NCBI GenBank assembly: GCA_003427395.1
Contig: BFEA01000524.1
Location: 1,090,968-1,116,488, forward strand
Length of the DNA: 25,521 nucleotides
DNA from: Chara braunii
Taxonomy: Eukaryota > Streptophyta > Charophyceae > Charales > Characeae
Direction: 5' to 3'
A model generated the notes under the pieces. It ran no database searches. It had not been told where the DNA came from and saw only the letters and a program-made list of their open reading frames with translations. Every line of letters starts with the position of its first letter. Within the stretch, counting starts at the first letter, position 1. A program made the position numbers and the translations under genes. Of this stretch, positions 25,438 to 25,521 are shown piece after piece.

Positions 25438-25521
25438 TGTAACGTGCAGACCAGAACAAGAACCGACCTCTCAATACAAAGTACAAGATAACACAGCGGA
25501 AGACTTAGATACGAATGATCC
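25438..25521 (-). repeat. Start of another LTR interrupting element C
   Basis: TGTAACGTGCAGACC begins where RNase H homology ends. It resembles the PBS-proximal LTR edge of element D at 11918: both start TGTnAC, both have an A-rich stretch, then AACRCAGCGGAAGACT about 60 bases in. No PBS lies to the left, so this would be the outer (3' LTR) edge of a minus-strand element continuing beyond the window. Confidence 0.5.

Overview
The window looks like a repeat-rich nuclear region of a green plant or alga. There are no operons or bacterial signals. Almost all recognisable coding sequence is Ty3/Gypsy (Metaviridae-type) retrotransposon gag-pol, decayed to different degrees. The tRNA-Met-type primer sites, the plant-like U6 snRNA copy and an exon resembling the end of plastid-type anthranilate phosphoribosyltransferase point to Viridiplantae. 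The style of the polyproteins (H2C2 integrase, GPY/F module and a chromodomain-like tail) reminds me of repeats in the charophyte Chara. That assignment is from memory and is inference.

Layout. (1) 1-1730: low-complexity pyrimidine-rich DNA, a tRNA-like/SINE-like fragment between 15-bp direct repeats, and a degenerate minisatellite. (2) 1731-11745: element A, a minus-strand Ty3/Gypsy element with two LTRs, a CAAT target duplication, PBS, PPT and a broken gag-pol. Its gag holds a triplicated capsid segment and a 577-bp terminal-inverted-repeat (TIR) DNA element with a 10-bp target duplication. (3) 11746-14151: the primer-binding site and very long 5' LTR of an older minus-strand element D, into whose leader A inserted. 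(4) 14152-about 20141: element B, a plus-strand Ty3/Gypsy element whose gag is cut by the edge of D. Its integrase is cut by a second TIR element, and its 3' end is tandemly duplicated before a PPT and a 3' LTR. (5) 20142-21482: a host-gene remnant, the minus-strand terminal exon of a TrpD/PAT1-like gene plus 3' flank and part of an intron. (6) 21483-25437: element C, a minus-strand relative of A. Its integrase C-terminal region is cut by a U6 snRNA retrocopy with a 17-bp target duplication and by a 1.03-kb poly(A)-tailed retroinsert. (7) 25438-25521: the start of another LTR, resembling the edge of D and interrupting C.

How it fits together. I see a nested order: B first, then D into B, then A into D, then the 577-bp TIR element into A. 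On the right, C lies in the presumed intron of the host gene and was later hit by two target-primed retroinsertions and an LTR element. All autonomous elements in view are dead: RT and integrase catalytic residues are lost or frames are broken. The exception is the integrase core of C, which keeps its D,D-35-E triad. I found no defence system, CRISPR array, rRNA or intact tRNA gene. The most interesting items are the U6 retrocopy, the TIR elements, TATA-like cores sitting in palindromes in unrelated LTRs, the duplicated retroelement segments and the stranded host exon.
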